Below, one piece after another: positions 29,795 to 42,200 of a stretch of DNA of 49,908 nucleotides. The stretch covers positions 1 through 49,908 of the forward strand of contig JAUCBJ010005207.1 of NCBI GenBank assembly GCA_032718475.1. The letters run 5' to 3'. The notes below the pieces were generated by a model, which was not told the DNA's origin, searched no databases, and saw only the letters and a program-made list of their open reading frames with translations. Source of the DNA: Nemertoderma westbladi. Its lineage: Eukaryota; Xenacoelomorpha; Nemertodermatida; Nemertodermatidae. The position numbers and the translations under genes are program-made. Position 1 is the stretch's first letter. Every line of letters starts with the position of its first letter.

Positions 29795-30428
29795 GTGCTC
29801 TTTCTCGTGGAGATATCCAATTGGCACAACTGGGCACAGAAATTTGCAGAAATTGAATGCAAACCCCAAACTTTATCGCCTTTACCGATATCGCGATATA
29901 TCGGAGCCAGTATCTTCTACCTCAGCAAACTAAGCAAGATATGGGAAAACGGTTTCCATATTTCGATTCAGCATGAAATTCTGCTGCATCAGATAGGATA
30001 TGTTTCAAAAATTCGACTTTTTGGTCAGAAAATGCGCTACACCCCCCCTTAAGATCCAGTTTTGTCAACATTTTCAATGCGCAGAAATACAATTGTGGAC
30101 TCAGGCAGGGATATTTAATTTAATTTTAAATTAAATTCTGAAATTTCCATACATTTTTTTTTAACTTTATAAATATAAGAAAAACTCTCACCAAGGAGAA
30201 ATAGCAAAAAAATATAATCTCTACCAAGTCCAGACGTTGGCTCATAAACTCATGAGTTTTTACCAAGTCAACTAATTCTTCTTAAAAAAGCTCCACATAG
30301 AGGGAATAGACTTGAGAGAACTCAAATATGAGTTTTCACCAAGTCAGATACAACCATTAGAAAAATTCCCACCAAGTGGAATTGGCCCTCCCAAAACTCA
30401 TATGAGTTTTCACCAGTTTAAGGGTTAA

Positions 30429-30616
30429 GCTTGTATACAGCAGAATATTGTTCACCAAGTTGCGGATGTTTATTGATTTAAACTATTATTAGGCTATTCT
30501 ATTATTAACGTTACCGAAATAAAAGTCTCAGGAGATCTGAGATCAGGAAATATATTTTAATAAATGAAACGCAAAACACCGGGGGCCACACCCGGTTATA
30601 TTGACATACCATGGGT
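30429..30616. other. Short spacer after the MITE
   Basis: AT-rich sequence with an AATAAA at 30518-30523. With the MITE subtracted, this lies about 240 bp after the OGA stop, a plausible original polyadenylation signal. No gene seen. Confidence 0.5.
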
Positions 30617-33059
30617 TATATTTCATCACCTTTTTTGGTCTGGATTCTATTTCATCACCTTTATTGGTCTGGATTCTATTTCAGCACCTTTATTGGTCTG
30701 GATTCTATTTCAGCACCTTTATTGGTCTGGATTCTATTTCATCACCTTTATTGGTCTGGATTCTATTTCAGCACCTTTATTGGTCTGGATTCTATTTCAG
30801 CACCTTTATTGGTCTGGATTCTATTTCAGCACCTTTATTTGTCAGGATTCTATTTCATCACCTTTATTGGTCTGGATTCTATTTCAGCACCTTTATTTGT
30901 CTGGATTCTATTTCATCACCTTTATTGGTCTGGATTCTATTTCATCACCTTTATTGGTCTGGATTCTATTTCATCACCTTTATTGGTCTGGATTCTATTT
31001 CAGCACCTTTATTGGTCTGGATTCTATTTCAGCACCTTTATTGGTCTGGATTCTATTTCATCACCTTTATTGGTCTGGATTCTATTTCAGCACCTTTATT
31101 TGTCTGGATTCTATTTCATCACCTTTATTGGTCTGGATTCTATTTCATCACCTTTTTTGGTCTGGATTCTATTTCATCACCTTTATTGGTCTGGATTCTA
31201 TTTCAGCACCTTTATTGGTCTGGATTCTATTTCATCAGCACCTTTATTGGTCTGGATTCTATTTCATCACCTTTATTGGTCTGGATTCTATTTCAGCACC
31301 TTTATTGGTCTGGATTCTATTACAGTACCTTTATTGGTCTGGATGGTATTGTAGCACCTTTTTTTTTGTCTGGATTCTATTTTATCACCTTTATTGGTCT
31401 GGATTCTATTTCATCACCTTTATTGGTCTGGATTCTATTTCAGCACCTTTATTGGTCTGGATTCTATTTCAGTACCTTTATTGGTCTGGATTCTATTTCA
31501 GCACCTTTATTGGTCTGGATTCTATTTCATCACCTTTATTGGTCTGGATTCTATTACAGCACCTTTATTGGTCTGGATTCTATTACAGTACCTTTATTGG
31601 TCTGGATGGTATGTCAGCACCTTTATTGGTCTGGATTCTATGTCAGCACCTTTATTGGTCTGGATTCTATTTCAGCACCTTTATTGGTCTGGATTCTATT
31701 TCATCACCTTTATTGGTCTGGATTCTATTTCAGCACCTTTATTGGTCTGGATTCTATTTCATCACCTTTATTGGTCTGGATTCTATTTCATCACCTTTAT
31801 TGGTCTGGATTCTATTTCATCACCTTTATTGGTCTGGATTCTATTTCAGCACCTTTATTGGTCTGGATGTTATGCCAGCACCTTTTTTGGTCTGGATTCT
31901 ATTTCATCACCTTTATTGGTCTGGATTCTATTTCAGCACCTTTATTGGTCTGGATTCTATTTCAGCACCTTTATTGGTCTGGATTCTATTTCATCACCTT
32001 TATTGGTCTGGATTCTATTTCATCACCTTTATTGGTCTGGATTCTATTACGTACCTTTATTGTTCTGGATGTTATGTCAGCACCTTTTTTGGTCTGGATT
32101 CTATTTCATCACCTTTATTGGTCTGGATTCTATTTCAGCACCTTTATTGTTCTGGATTCTATTTCAGCACCTTTATTGGTCTGGATTCTATTTCATCACC
32201 TTTATTGGTCTGGATTCTATTTCAGCACCTTTATTGGTCTGGATTCTATTTCAGCACCTTTATTGGTCTGGATTCTATTTCATCACCTTTATTGGTCTGG
32301 ATTCTATTACAGTACCTTTATTGGCCTGGATGGTATGTCAGCACCTTTTTTGGTCTGGATTCTATTTCATCACCTTTGTTGGTCTGGATTCTATTTCATC
32401 ACCTTTATTGGTCTGGATTCTATTTCAGCACCTTTGTTGGTCTGAATTCTCTTTCAGCACCTTTATTGGTCTGGATTCTATTTCAGTACCTTTATTGGTC
32501 TGGATTATATTACAGTACCTTTATTGGTCTGGATGGTATGTCAGCACCTTTTTTGGTCTGGATTCTATTTCAGCACCTTTATTGGTCTGGATTCTATTAC
32601 AGTACCTTTATTGGTCTGGATGGTATGCCAGCACCTTTATTGGTCTGGATTCTATTTCAGCACCTTTATTGGTCTGGATTCTATTTCAGCACCTTTATTG
32701 GTCTGGATTCTATTTCAGCACCTTTATTGGTCTGGATTCTATTTCAGCACCTTTATTGGTTTGGATTTTATTTCAGGGCCTTTATTGGTCTGGATTGTAT
32801 GTCAGCACCTTTATTGGTTTGGATGGTATGTCAGCACCTTTTTTGGTCTGGATTCTATTTCAGCACCTTTATTGGTCTGGATTCTATTACAGTACCTTTA
32901 TTGGTCTGGATGGTATGTCAGCACCTTTATTGGTCTGGATTCTATTTCAGCACCTTTATTGGTCTGGATTCTATTTCAGCACCTTTATTGGTTTGGATTT
33001 TATTTCAGGGCCTTTATTGGTCTGGATTGTATGTCAGCACATTTATTGGTCTGGATTCA
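30617..33059. repeat. 29-bp tandem array ending in acceptor-like TTTCAG
   Basis: About 84 copies of a 29-bp unit (CACCTTTATTGGTCTGGATT then CTATTTCAG or CTATTTCAT). Minor variants include TTTTTTGG, GGATGGTATGTCAG and CTATTACAG. The unit has no stop in any plus frame, so overlapping ORFs of up to 837 codons arise; all are shadows of the repeat (FIGLDSISAPLLVW). Roughly half of the units present a pyrimidine-rich stretch followed by CAG. Confidence 0.96.
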
Positions 33060-33295
33060 TCAGCCATTGGGTATTGATCGGATCGGCATAGGTTTAAAGA
33101 ATAGCCTATAAAATTTTTATACTTTTGTATTGGACCCTAAATTTTTGCATGCAAGCTCAGAATTAAATTCATTTCAGAATTAAATTTAAATATATTACAC
33201 TAAAGGTACATGCCTGACAGTTTTGGCTGGCCAGGGGGGGGGGGGGGGGGGCAATCATTATGGAACACCCGGTACAATTATTATTATTATTATTA
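33060..33295. other. Spacer between two arrays
   Basis: AT-rich sequence, then an 18-G run (33234-33251) and an (ATT)n stretch at 33276-33295 that grades into the 21-bp satellite. No gene seen. Confidence 0.7.
33234..33251. repeat. Poly-G tract, 18 G
   Basis: Uninterrupted G run about 45 bp before the start of the 21-bp satellite. Confidence 0.95.
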
Positions 33296-36200
33296 GAAGA
33301 AGAAGACAGTTAGGGCATATTAGAAGACCGTTAGGGCTTATTAGAAGACAGTTAGGGCTTATTAGAAGACAGTTAGGGCTTATTAGAAGACCGTTAGGGC
33401 GTATTAGAAGACAGTTAGGGCTTATTAGAAGACCGTTAGGGCTTATTAGAAGACAGTTAGGGCTTATTAGAAGACAGTTAGGGCTTATTATAAGACCATT
33501 AGGGCTTATTAGAAGACAGTTAGGGCTTATTAGAAGACAGTTAGGGCTTATTAGAAGACCGTTAGGGCTTATTAGAAGACAGTTAGGGCTTATTAGAAGA
33601 CAGTTAGGGCTTATTATAAGACCATTAGGGCTTATTAGAAGACAGTTAGGGCTTATTAGAAGACAGTTAGGGCTTATTGGAAGACCGTTAGGGCTTATTA
33701 GAAGACAGTTAGGGCTTATTAGAAGACAGTTAGGGCTTATTAGAAGACAGTTAGGGCTTATTAGAAAACAGTTCGGGCTTATTAGAAGACCGTTAGGGCT
33801 TATTAGAAGACCGTTAGGGCTTATTAGAAAACAGTTAGGGCTTATTAGAAGACCGTTAGGGCTTATTAGAAGACAGTTAGGGCTTATTAGAAGACAGTTA
33901 GGGCTTATTAGAAGACCGTTAGGGCTTAATAGAAGACAGTTAGGGCTTATTAGAAGACCGTTAGGGCTTATTAGAAGACAGTTAGGGCTTATTAGAAGAC
34001 AGTTAGGGCTTATTAGAAGACCGTTAGGGCTTAATAGAAGACAGTTAGGGCTTATTAGAAGACAGTTAGGGCTTATTAGAAGACCGTTAGGGCTTATTAG
34101 AAGACAGTTAGGGCTTATTAGAAGACAGTTAGGGCTTATTAGAAAACAGTTAGGGCTTATTAGAAGACCGTTAGGGCTTATTAGAAGACAGTTAGGGCTT
34201 ATTAGAAGACAGTTAGGGCTTATTAGAAAACAGTTAGGGCTTATTAGAAGACCGTTAGGGCTTATTAGAAGACAGTTAGGGCTTATTAGAAGACAGTTAG
34301 GGCTTATTAGAAGACCGTTAGGGCTTAATAGAAGACAGTTAGGGCTTATTAGAAGACAGTTAGGGCTTATTAGAAGACAGTTAGGGCTTATTATAAGACC
34401 ATTAGGGCTTATTAGAAGACAGTTAGGGCTTATTGGAAGACAGTTAGGGCTTATTAGAAGACAGTTAGGGCTTATTAGAAGACAGTTAGGGCTTATTAGA
34501 AAACAGTTCGGGCTTATTAGAAGACCGTTAGGGCTTATTAGAAGACCGTTAGGGCTTATTAGAAAACAGTTCGGGCTTATTAGAAGACCGTTAGGGCTTA
34601 TTAGAAGACCGTTAGGGCTTATTAGAAAACAGTTAGGGCTTATTAGAAGACCGTTAGGGCTTATTAGAAGACAGTTAGGGCTTATTAGAAGACAGTTAGG
34701 GCTTATTAGAAGACCGTTAGGGCTTAATAGAAGACAGTTAGGGCTTATTAGAAGACCGTTAGGGCTTATTGGAAGACAGTTAGGGCTTATTAGAAGACCG
34801 TTAGGGCTTATTAGAAGACCGTTAGGGCTTAATAGAAGACAGTTAGGGCTTATTAGAAGACCGTTAGGGCTTATTAGAAGACCGTTAGGGCTTATTAGAA
34901 GACCGTTAGGACTTATTAGAAGACCGTTAGGGAATATTAGAAGACCGTTAGGGCTTATTAGAAGACCGTTAGGGAATATTAGAAGACCGTTAGGGCTTAT
35001 TAGAAGACCGTTAGGGCTTATTAGAAGACAGTTAGGGCTTATTGGAAGACCGTTAGGGCTTATTAGAAGACAGTTAGGGCTTATTAGAAGACAGTTAGGG
35101 CTTATTAGAAGACCGTTAGGGCTTATTGGAAGACAGTTAGGGCTTATTAGAAGACCGTTAGGGCTTATTAGAAGACCGTTAGGGCTTAATAGAAGACAGT
35201 TAGGGCTTATTAGAAGACCGTTAGGACTTATTAGAAGACCGTTAGGGAATATTAGAAGACCGTTAGGGCTTATTAGAAGACAGTTAGGGCTTATTAGAAG
35301 ACAGTTAGGGCTTATTAGAAGACTATTAGGGCTTATTGGAAGACAGTTAGGGCTTATTAGAAGACCGTTAGGGCTTATTAGAAGACCGTTAGGGCTTAAT
35401 AGAAGACAGTTAGGGCTTATTAGAAGACAGTTAGGGCTTATTAGAAGACAGTTAGGGCTTATTAGAAGACCGTTAGGGCTTATTAGAAGACCGTTAGGGC
35501 TTATTGGAAGACAGTTAGGGCTTATTAGAAGACCGTTAGGGCTTATTAGAAGACCGTTAGGGCTTAATAGAAGACAGTTAGGGCTTATTAGAAGACCGTT
35601 AGGGCTTATTGGAAGACAGTTAGGGCTTATTAGAAGACCGTTAGGGCTTATTAGAAGACCGTTAGGGCTTAATAGAAGACAGTTAGGGCTTATTAGAAGA
35701 CCGTTAGGGCTTATTAGAAGACCGTTAGGGCTTATTAGAAGACCGTTAGGACTTATTAGAAGACCGTTAGGGAATATTAGAAGACCGTTAGGGCTTATTA
35801 GAAGACCGTTAGGGAATATTAGAAGACCGTTAGGGCTTATTAGAAGACCGTTAGGGCTTATTAGAAGACCGTTAGGGCTTATTAGAAGACAGTTAGGGCT
35901 TATTAGAAGACAGTTAGGGAATATTAGAAGACCGTTAGGGCTTATTAGAAGACCGTTAGGGCTTATTAGAAGACCGTTAGGGCTTATTAGAAGACAGTTA
36001 GGGCTTATTAGAAGACCGTTAGGGCTTATTGGAAGACAGTTAGGGCTTATTAGAAGACCGTTAGGGCTTATTAGAAGACCGTTAGGGAATATTAGAAGAC
36101 CGTTAGGGCTTATTAGAAGACCGTTAGGGCTTATTAGAACACCGTTAGGACTTATTAGAAGACCGTTAGGGAATATTAGAAGACCGTTAGGGCTTATTAG

Positions 36201-39200
36201 AAGACCGTTAGGGCTTATTAGAAGACCGTTAGGGCTTATTAGAAGACCGTTAGGGCTTATTAGAAGACCGTTAGGGCTTATTAGAAGACAGTTAGGGCTT
36301 ATTAGAACACCGTTAGGACTTATTAGAAGACCGTTAGGGAATATTAGAAGACCGTTAGGGCTTATTAGAAGACCGTTAGGGCTTATTAGAAGACCGTTAG
36401 GGCTTATTAGAAGACAGTTAGGGCTTATTAGAAGACAGTTAGGGAATATTAGAAGACCGTTAGGGCTTATTAGAAGACCGTTAGGGCTTATTAGAAGACC
36501 GTTAGGGCTTATTAGAAGACCGTTAGGGCTTATTAGAAGACAGTTAGGGCTTATTAGAAGACCGTTAGGGCTTATTGGAAGACAGTTAGGGCTTATTAGA
36601 AGACCGTTAGGGCTTATTAGAAGACCGTTAGGGAATATTAGAAGACCGTTAGGGCTTATTAGAAGACCGTTAGGGCTTATTAGAAGACCGTTAGGGCTTA
36701 TTAGAAGACAGTTAGGGAATATTAGAAGACCGTTAGGGCTTATTAGAAGACCGTTAGGGCTTATTAGAAGACCGTTAGGGCTTATTAGAAGACCGTTAGG
36801 GCTTATTAGAAGACAGTTAGGGCTTATTAGAAGACCGTTAGGGCTTATTGGAAGACAGTTAGGGCTTATTAGAAGACCGTTAGGGCTTATTAGAAGACCG
36901 TTAGGGAATATTAGAAGACCGTTAGGGCTTATTAGAAGACCGTTAGGGCTTATTAGAAGACCGTTAGGGAATATTAGAAGACCGTTAGGGAATATTAGAA
37001 GACCGTTAGGGCTTATTAGAAGACCGTTAGGGCTTATTAGAAGACCGTTAGGGCTTAATAGAAGACAGTTAGGGCTTATTAGAAGACCGTTAGGGCTTAT
37101 TAGAAGACAGTTAGGGCTTATTAGAAGACAGTTAGGGCTTATTAGAAGACCGTTAGGGCTTAATAGAAGACAGTTAGGGCTTATTAGAAGACCGTTAGGG
37201 CTTATTGGAAGACAGTTAGGGCTTATTAGAAGACCGTTAGGGCTTATTAGAAGACCGTTAGGGCTTAATAGAAGACAGTTAGGGCTTATTAGAAGACCGT
37301 TAGGGCTTATTAGAAGACCGTTAGGGCTTATTAGAAGACCGTTAGGACTTATTAGAAGACCGTTAGGGAATATTAGAAGACCGTTAGGGCTTATTAGAAG
37401 ACCGTTAGGGAATATTAGAAGACCGTTAGGGCTTATTAGAAGACCGTTAGGGCTTATTAGAAGACAGTTAGGGCTTATTGGAAGACCGTTAGGGCTTATT
37501 AGAAGACAGTTAGGGCTTATTAGAAGACAGTTAGGGCTTATTAGAAGACCGTTAGGGCTTATTGGAAGACAGTTAGGGCTTATTAGAAGACCGTTAGGGC
37601 TTATTAGAAGACCGTTAGGGCTTAATAGAAGACAGTTAGGGCTTATTAGAAGACCGTTAGGACTTATTAGAAGACCGTTAGGGAATATTAGAAGACCGTT
37701 AGGGCTTATTAGAAGACAGTTAGGGCTTATTAGAAGACAGTTAGGGCTTATTAGAAGACTATTAGGGCTTATTGGAAGACAGTTAGGGCTTATTAGAAGA
37801 CCGTTAGGGCTTATTAGAAGACCGTTAGGGCTTAATAGAAGACAGTTAGGGCTTATTAGAAGACAGTTAGGGCTTATTAGAAGACAGTTAGGGCTTATTA
37901 GAAGACCGTTAGGGCTTATTAGAAGACCGTTAGGGCTTATTGGAAGACAGTTAGGGCTTATTAGAAGACCGTTAGGGCTTATTAGAAGACCGTTAGGGCT
38001 TAATAGAAGACAGTTAGGGCTTATTAGAAGACCGTTAGGGCTTATTGGAAGACAGTTAGGGCTTATTAGAAGACCGTTAGGGCTTATTAGAAGACCGTTA
38101 GGGCTTAATAGAAGACAGTTAGGGCTTATTAGAAGACCGTTAGGGCTTATTAGAAGACCGTTAGGGCTTATTAGAAGACCGTTAGGACTTATTAGAAGAC
38201 CGTTAGGGAATATTAGAAGACCGTTAGGGCTTATTAGAAGACCGTTAGGGAATATTAGAAGACCGTTAGGGCTTATTAGAAGACCGTTAGGGCTTATTAG
38301 AAGACCGTTAGGGCTTATTAGAAGACAGTTAGGGCTTATTAGAAGACAGTTAGGGAATATTAGAAGACCGTTAGGGCTTATTAGAAGACCGTTAGGGCTT
38401 ATTAGAAGACCGTTAGGGCTTATTAGAAGACAGTTAGGGCTTATTAGAAGACCGTTAGGGCTTATTGGAAGACAGTTAGGGCTTATTAGAAGACCGTTAG
38501 GGCTTATTAGAAGACCGTTAGGGAATATTAGAAGACCGTTAGGGCTTATTAGAAGACCGTTAGGGCTTATTAGAACACCGTTAGGACTTATTAGAAGACC
38601 GTTAGGGAATATTAGAAGACCGTTAGGGCTTATTAGAAGACCGTTAGGGCTTATTAGAAGACCGTTAGGGCTTATTAGAAGACAGTTAGGGCTTATTAGA
38701 ACACCGTTAGGACTTATTAGAAGACCGTTAGGGAATATTAGAAGACCGTTAGGGCTTATTAGAAGACCGTTAGGGCTTATTAGAAGACCGTTAGGGCTTA
38801 TTAGAAGACAGTTAGGGCTTATTAGAAGACAGTTAGGGAATATTAGAAGACCGTTAGGGCTTATTAGAAGACCGTTAGGGCTTATTAGAAGACCGTTAGG
38901 GCTTATTAGAAGACCGTTAGGGCTTATTAGAAGACAGTTAGGGCTTATTAGAAGACCGTTAGGGCTTATTGGAAGACAGTTAGGGCTTATTAGAAGACCG
39001 TTAGGGCTTATTAGAAGACCGTTAGGGAATATTAGAAGACCGTTAGGGCTTATTAGAAGACCGTTAGGGCTTATTAGAAGACCGTTAGGGCTTATTAGAA
39101 GACAGTTAGGGAATATTAGAAGACCGTTAGGGCTTATTAGAAGACCGTTAGGGCTTATTAGAAGACCGTTAGGGCTTATTAGAAGACCGTTAGGGCTTAT

Positions 39201-42200
39201 TAGAAGACAGTTAGGGCTTATTAGAAGACCGTTAGGGCTTATTGGAAGACAGTTAGGGCTTATTAGAAGACCGTTAGGGCTTATTAGAAGACCGTTAGGG
39301 AATATTAGAAGACCGTTAGGGCTTATTAGAAGACCGTTAGGGCTTATTAGAAGACCGTTAGGGAATATTAGAAGACCGTTAGGGAATATTAGAAGACCGT
39401 TAGGGCTTATTAGAAGACCGTTAGGGCTTATTAGAAGACCGTTAGGGCTTATTAGAAGACAGTTAGGGCTTATTAGAAGACCGTTAGGGCTTATTGGAAG
39501 ACAGTTAGGGCTTATTAGAAGACCGTTAGGGCTTATTAGAAGACCGTTAGGGCTTATTAGAAGACCGTTAGGGCTTATTAGAAGACCGTTAGGGCTTATT
39601 AGAAGACCGTTAGGGCTTATTAGAAGACAGTTAGGGCTTATTAGAAGACCGTTAGGGAATATTAGAAGACCGTTAGGGCTTATTAGAAGACCGTTAGGGC
39701 TTATTAGAAGACAGTTAGGGCTTATTAGAAGACAGTTAGGGCTTATTAGAAGACCGTTAGGGCTTATTGGAAGACAGTTAGGGCTTATTAGAAGACCGTT
39801 AGGGCTTATTAGAAGACCGTTAGGGCTTATTAGAAGACAGTTAGGGCTTATTAGAAGACAGTTAGGGCTTATTAGAAGACCATTAGGGCTTATTAGAAGA
39901 CCATTAGGGCTTATTAGAAGACAGTTAGGGCTTATTTTAAGACAGTTAGGGCTTATTAGAAGACAGTTAGGGCTTATTGGAAGACAGTTAGGGCTTATTG
40001 GAAGACAGTTAGGGCTTATTAGAAAACAGTTAGGGCTTATTAGAAGACAGTTAGGGCTTATTAGAAGACAGTTAGGGCTTAATAGAAGACAGTTAGGGCT
40101 TATTAGAAGACCGTTAGGGCTTATTGGAAGACAGTTAGGGCTTATTAGAAGACCGTTAGGGCTTATTAGAAGACCGTTAGGGCTTATTAGAAGACAGTTA
40201 GGGCTTATTAGAAGACAGTTAGGGCTTATTAGAAGACCGTTAGGGCTTATTGGAAGACAGTTAGGGCTTATTAGAAGACCGTTAGGGCTTATTAGAAGAC
40301 CGTTAGGGCTTATTAGAAGACAGTTAGGGCTTATTAGAAGACAGTTAGGGCTTATTAGAAGACCGTTAGGGCTTATTAGAAGACCGTTAGGGCTTATTAG
40401 AAGACAGTTAGGGCTTATTAGAAGACAGTTAGGGCTTATTAGAAGACCATTAGGGCTTATTAGAAGACCATTAGGGCTTATTAGAAGACCATTAGGGCTT
40501 ATTAGAAGACAGTTAGGGCTTATTAGAAGACCGTTAGGGCTTATTAGAAGACAGTTAGGGCTTATTAGAAGACCGTTAGGGCTTATTAGAAGACCGTTAG
40601 GGAATATTAGAAGACCGTTAGGGCTTATTAGAAGACCGTTAGGGCTTATTAGAAGACCGTTAGGGCTTATTAGAAGACCGTTAGGGCTTATTAGAAGACA
40701 GTTAGGGCTTATAAGAAGACCGTTAGGGCTTATTGGAAGACCGTTAGGGCTTATTAGAAGACCGTTAGGGCTTATTAGAAGACAGTTAGGGCTTATTAGA
40801 AAACAGTTAGGGCTTATTAGAAGACCGTTAGGATTTATTAGAAGACCGTTAGGGCTTATTGGAAGACCGTTAGGGCTTATTAGAAGACCGTTAGGGCTTA
40901 TTAGAAGACAGTTAGGGCTTATTAGAAGACCGTTAGGGCTTATTGGAAGACCGTTAGGGCTTATTAGAAGACCGTTAGGGCTTATTAGAAGACAGTTAGG
41001 GCTTATTAGAAAACAGTTAGGGCTTATTAGAAGACCGTTAGGGTTTATTAGAAGACCGTTAGGGCTTATTAGAAGACCGTTAGGGCTTATTAGAAGACCG
41101 TTAGGGCTTATTAGAAGACAGTTAGGGCTTATTAGAAAACAGTTAGGGCTTATTAGAAGACAGTTAGGGCTTATTAGAAGACCGTTAGGGCTTATTGGAA
41201 GACCGTTAGGGCTTATTAGAAGACCGTTAGGGCTTATTAGAAGACAGTTAGGGCTTATTAGAAGACCGTTAGGGCTTATTGGAAGACCGTTAGGGCTTAT
41301 TAGAAGACCGTTAGGGCTTATTAGAAGAGAGTTAGGGCTTATTAGAAAACAGTTAGGGCTTATTAGTAGACCGTTAGGGTTTATTAGAAGACCGTTAGGG
41401 CTTATTAGAAGACCGTTAGGGCTTATTAGAAGACCGTTAGGGCTTATTGGAAGACAGTTAGGGCTTATTAGAAGACCGTTAGGGCTTATTAGAAGACAGT
41501 TAGGGCTTATTAGAAGACAGTTAGGGCTTATTAGAAGACCGTTAGGGCTTATTAGAAGACCGTTAGGGCTTATTAGAAGACCGTTGGGGCTTATTAGAAG
41601 ACAGTTAGGGCTTATTAGAAGACAGTTAGGGCTTATTGGAAGACAGTTAGGGCTTATTAGAAGACCGTTAGGGCTTATTAGAAGACAGTTAGGGCTTATT
41701 AGAAGACAGTTAGGGCTTATTAGAAGACAGTTAGGGCTTATTAGAAGACCGTTAGGGCTTATTGGAAGACAGTTAGGGCTTATTAGAAGACCGTTAGGGC
41801 TTATTAGAAGACAGTTAGGGCTTATTAGAAGACAGTTAGGGCTTATTAGAAGACCGTTAGGGCTTATTAGAAGACCGTTAGGGCTTATTAGAAGACCGTT
41901 GGGGCTTATTAGAAGACAGTTAGGGCTTATTAGAAGACAGTTAGGGCTTATTAGAAGACAGTTAGGGCTTATTAGAAGACCATTAGGGCTTATTAGAAGA
42001 CCATTAGGGCTTATTAGAAGACAGTTAGGGCTTATTAGAAGACAGTTAGGGCTTATTAGAAGACAGTTAGGGCTTATTAGAAGACCGTTAGGGCGTATTA
42101 GAAGACAGTTAGGGCTTATTGGAAGACAGTTAGGGCTTATTAGAAGACCGTTAGGGCTTATTGGAAGACAGTTAGGGCTTATTGGAAGACAGTTAGGGCT

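Larger units (their letters stand above)
29019..30428. mobile_element. piggyBac-like MITE in the OGA 3' region, TTAA target duplication
   Basis: TTAA at 29019-29022 and 30425-30428 flank an element that starts CCCTTAAAATGGTGA and ends TCACCAGTTTAAGGG. CCC ends plus a TTAA duplication are the signature of piggyBac-type transposition. Beneath the ends lie several inverted subrepeats of the form ACTTGGTGAAAACTCA / ATGAGTTTTCACCAAGT. At 1,402 bp there is no transposase, so it would need help in trans. A near-perfect 254-bp palindrome sits inside. The position, about 150 bp after the OGA stop, probably places it in the 3' UTR. Confidence 0.85.

Noticed and set aside
29795-30052. 85-codon ORF inside the piggyBac-like MITE
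   Set aside because: Shows no transposase motifs and starts at the edge of the inverted repeat; most likely random.
30564-33111. Overlapping hydrophobic ORFs of up to 837 codons in all three plus frames
   Set aside because: A stop-free 29-bp unit opens all three frames and cycles through them. This is repeat geometry, not a membrane protein.
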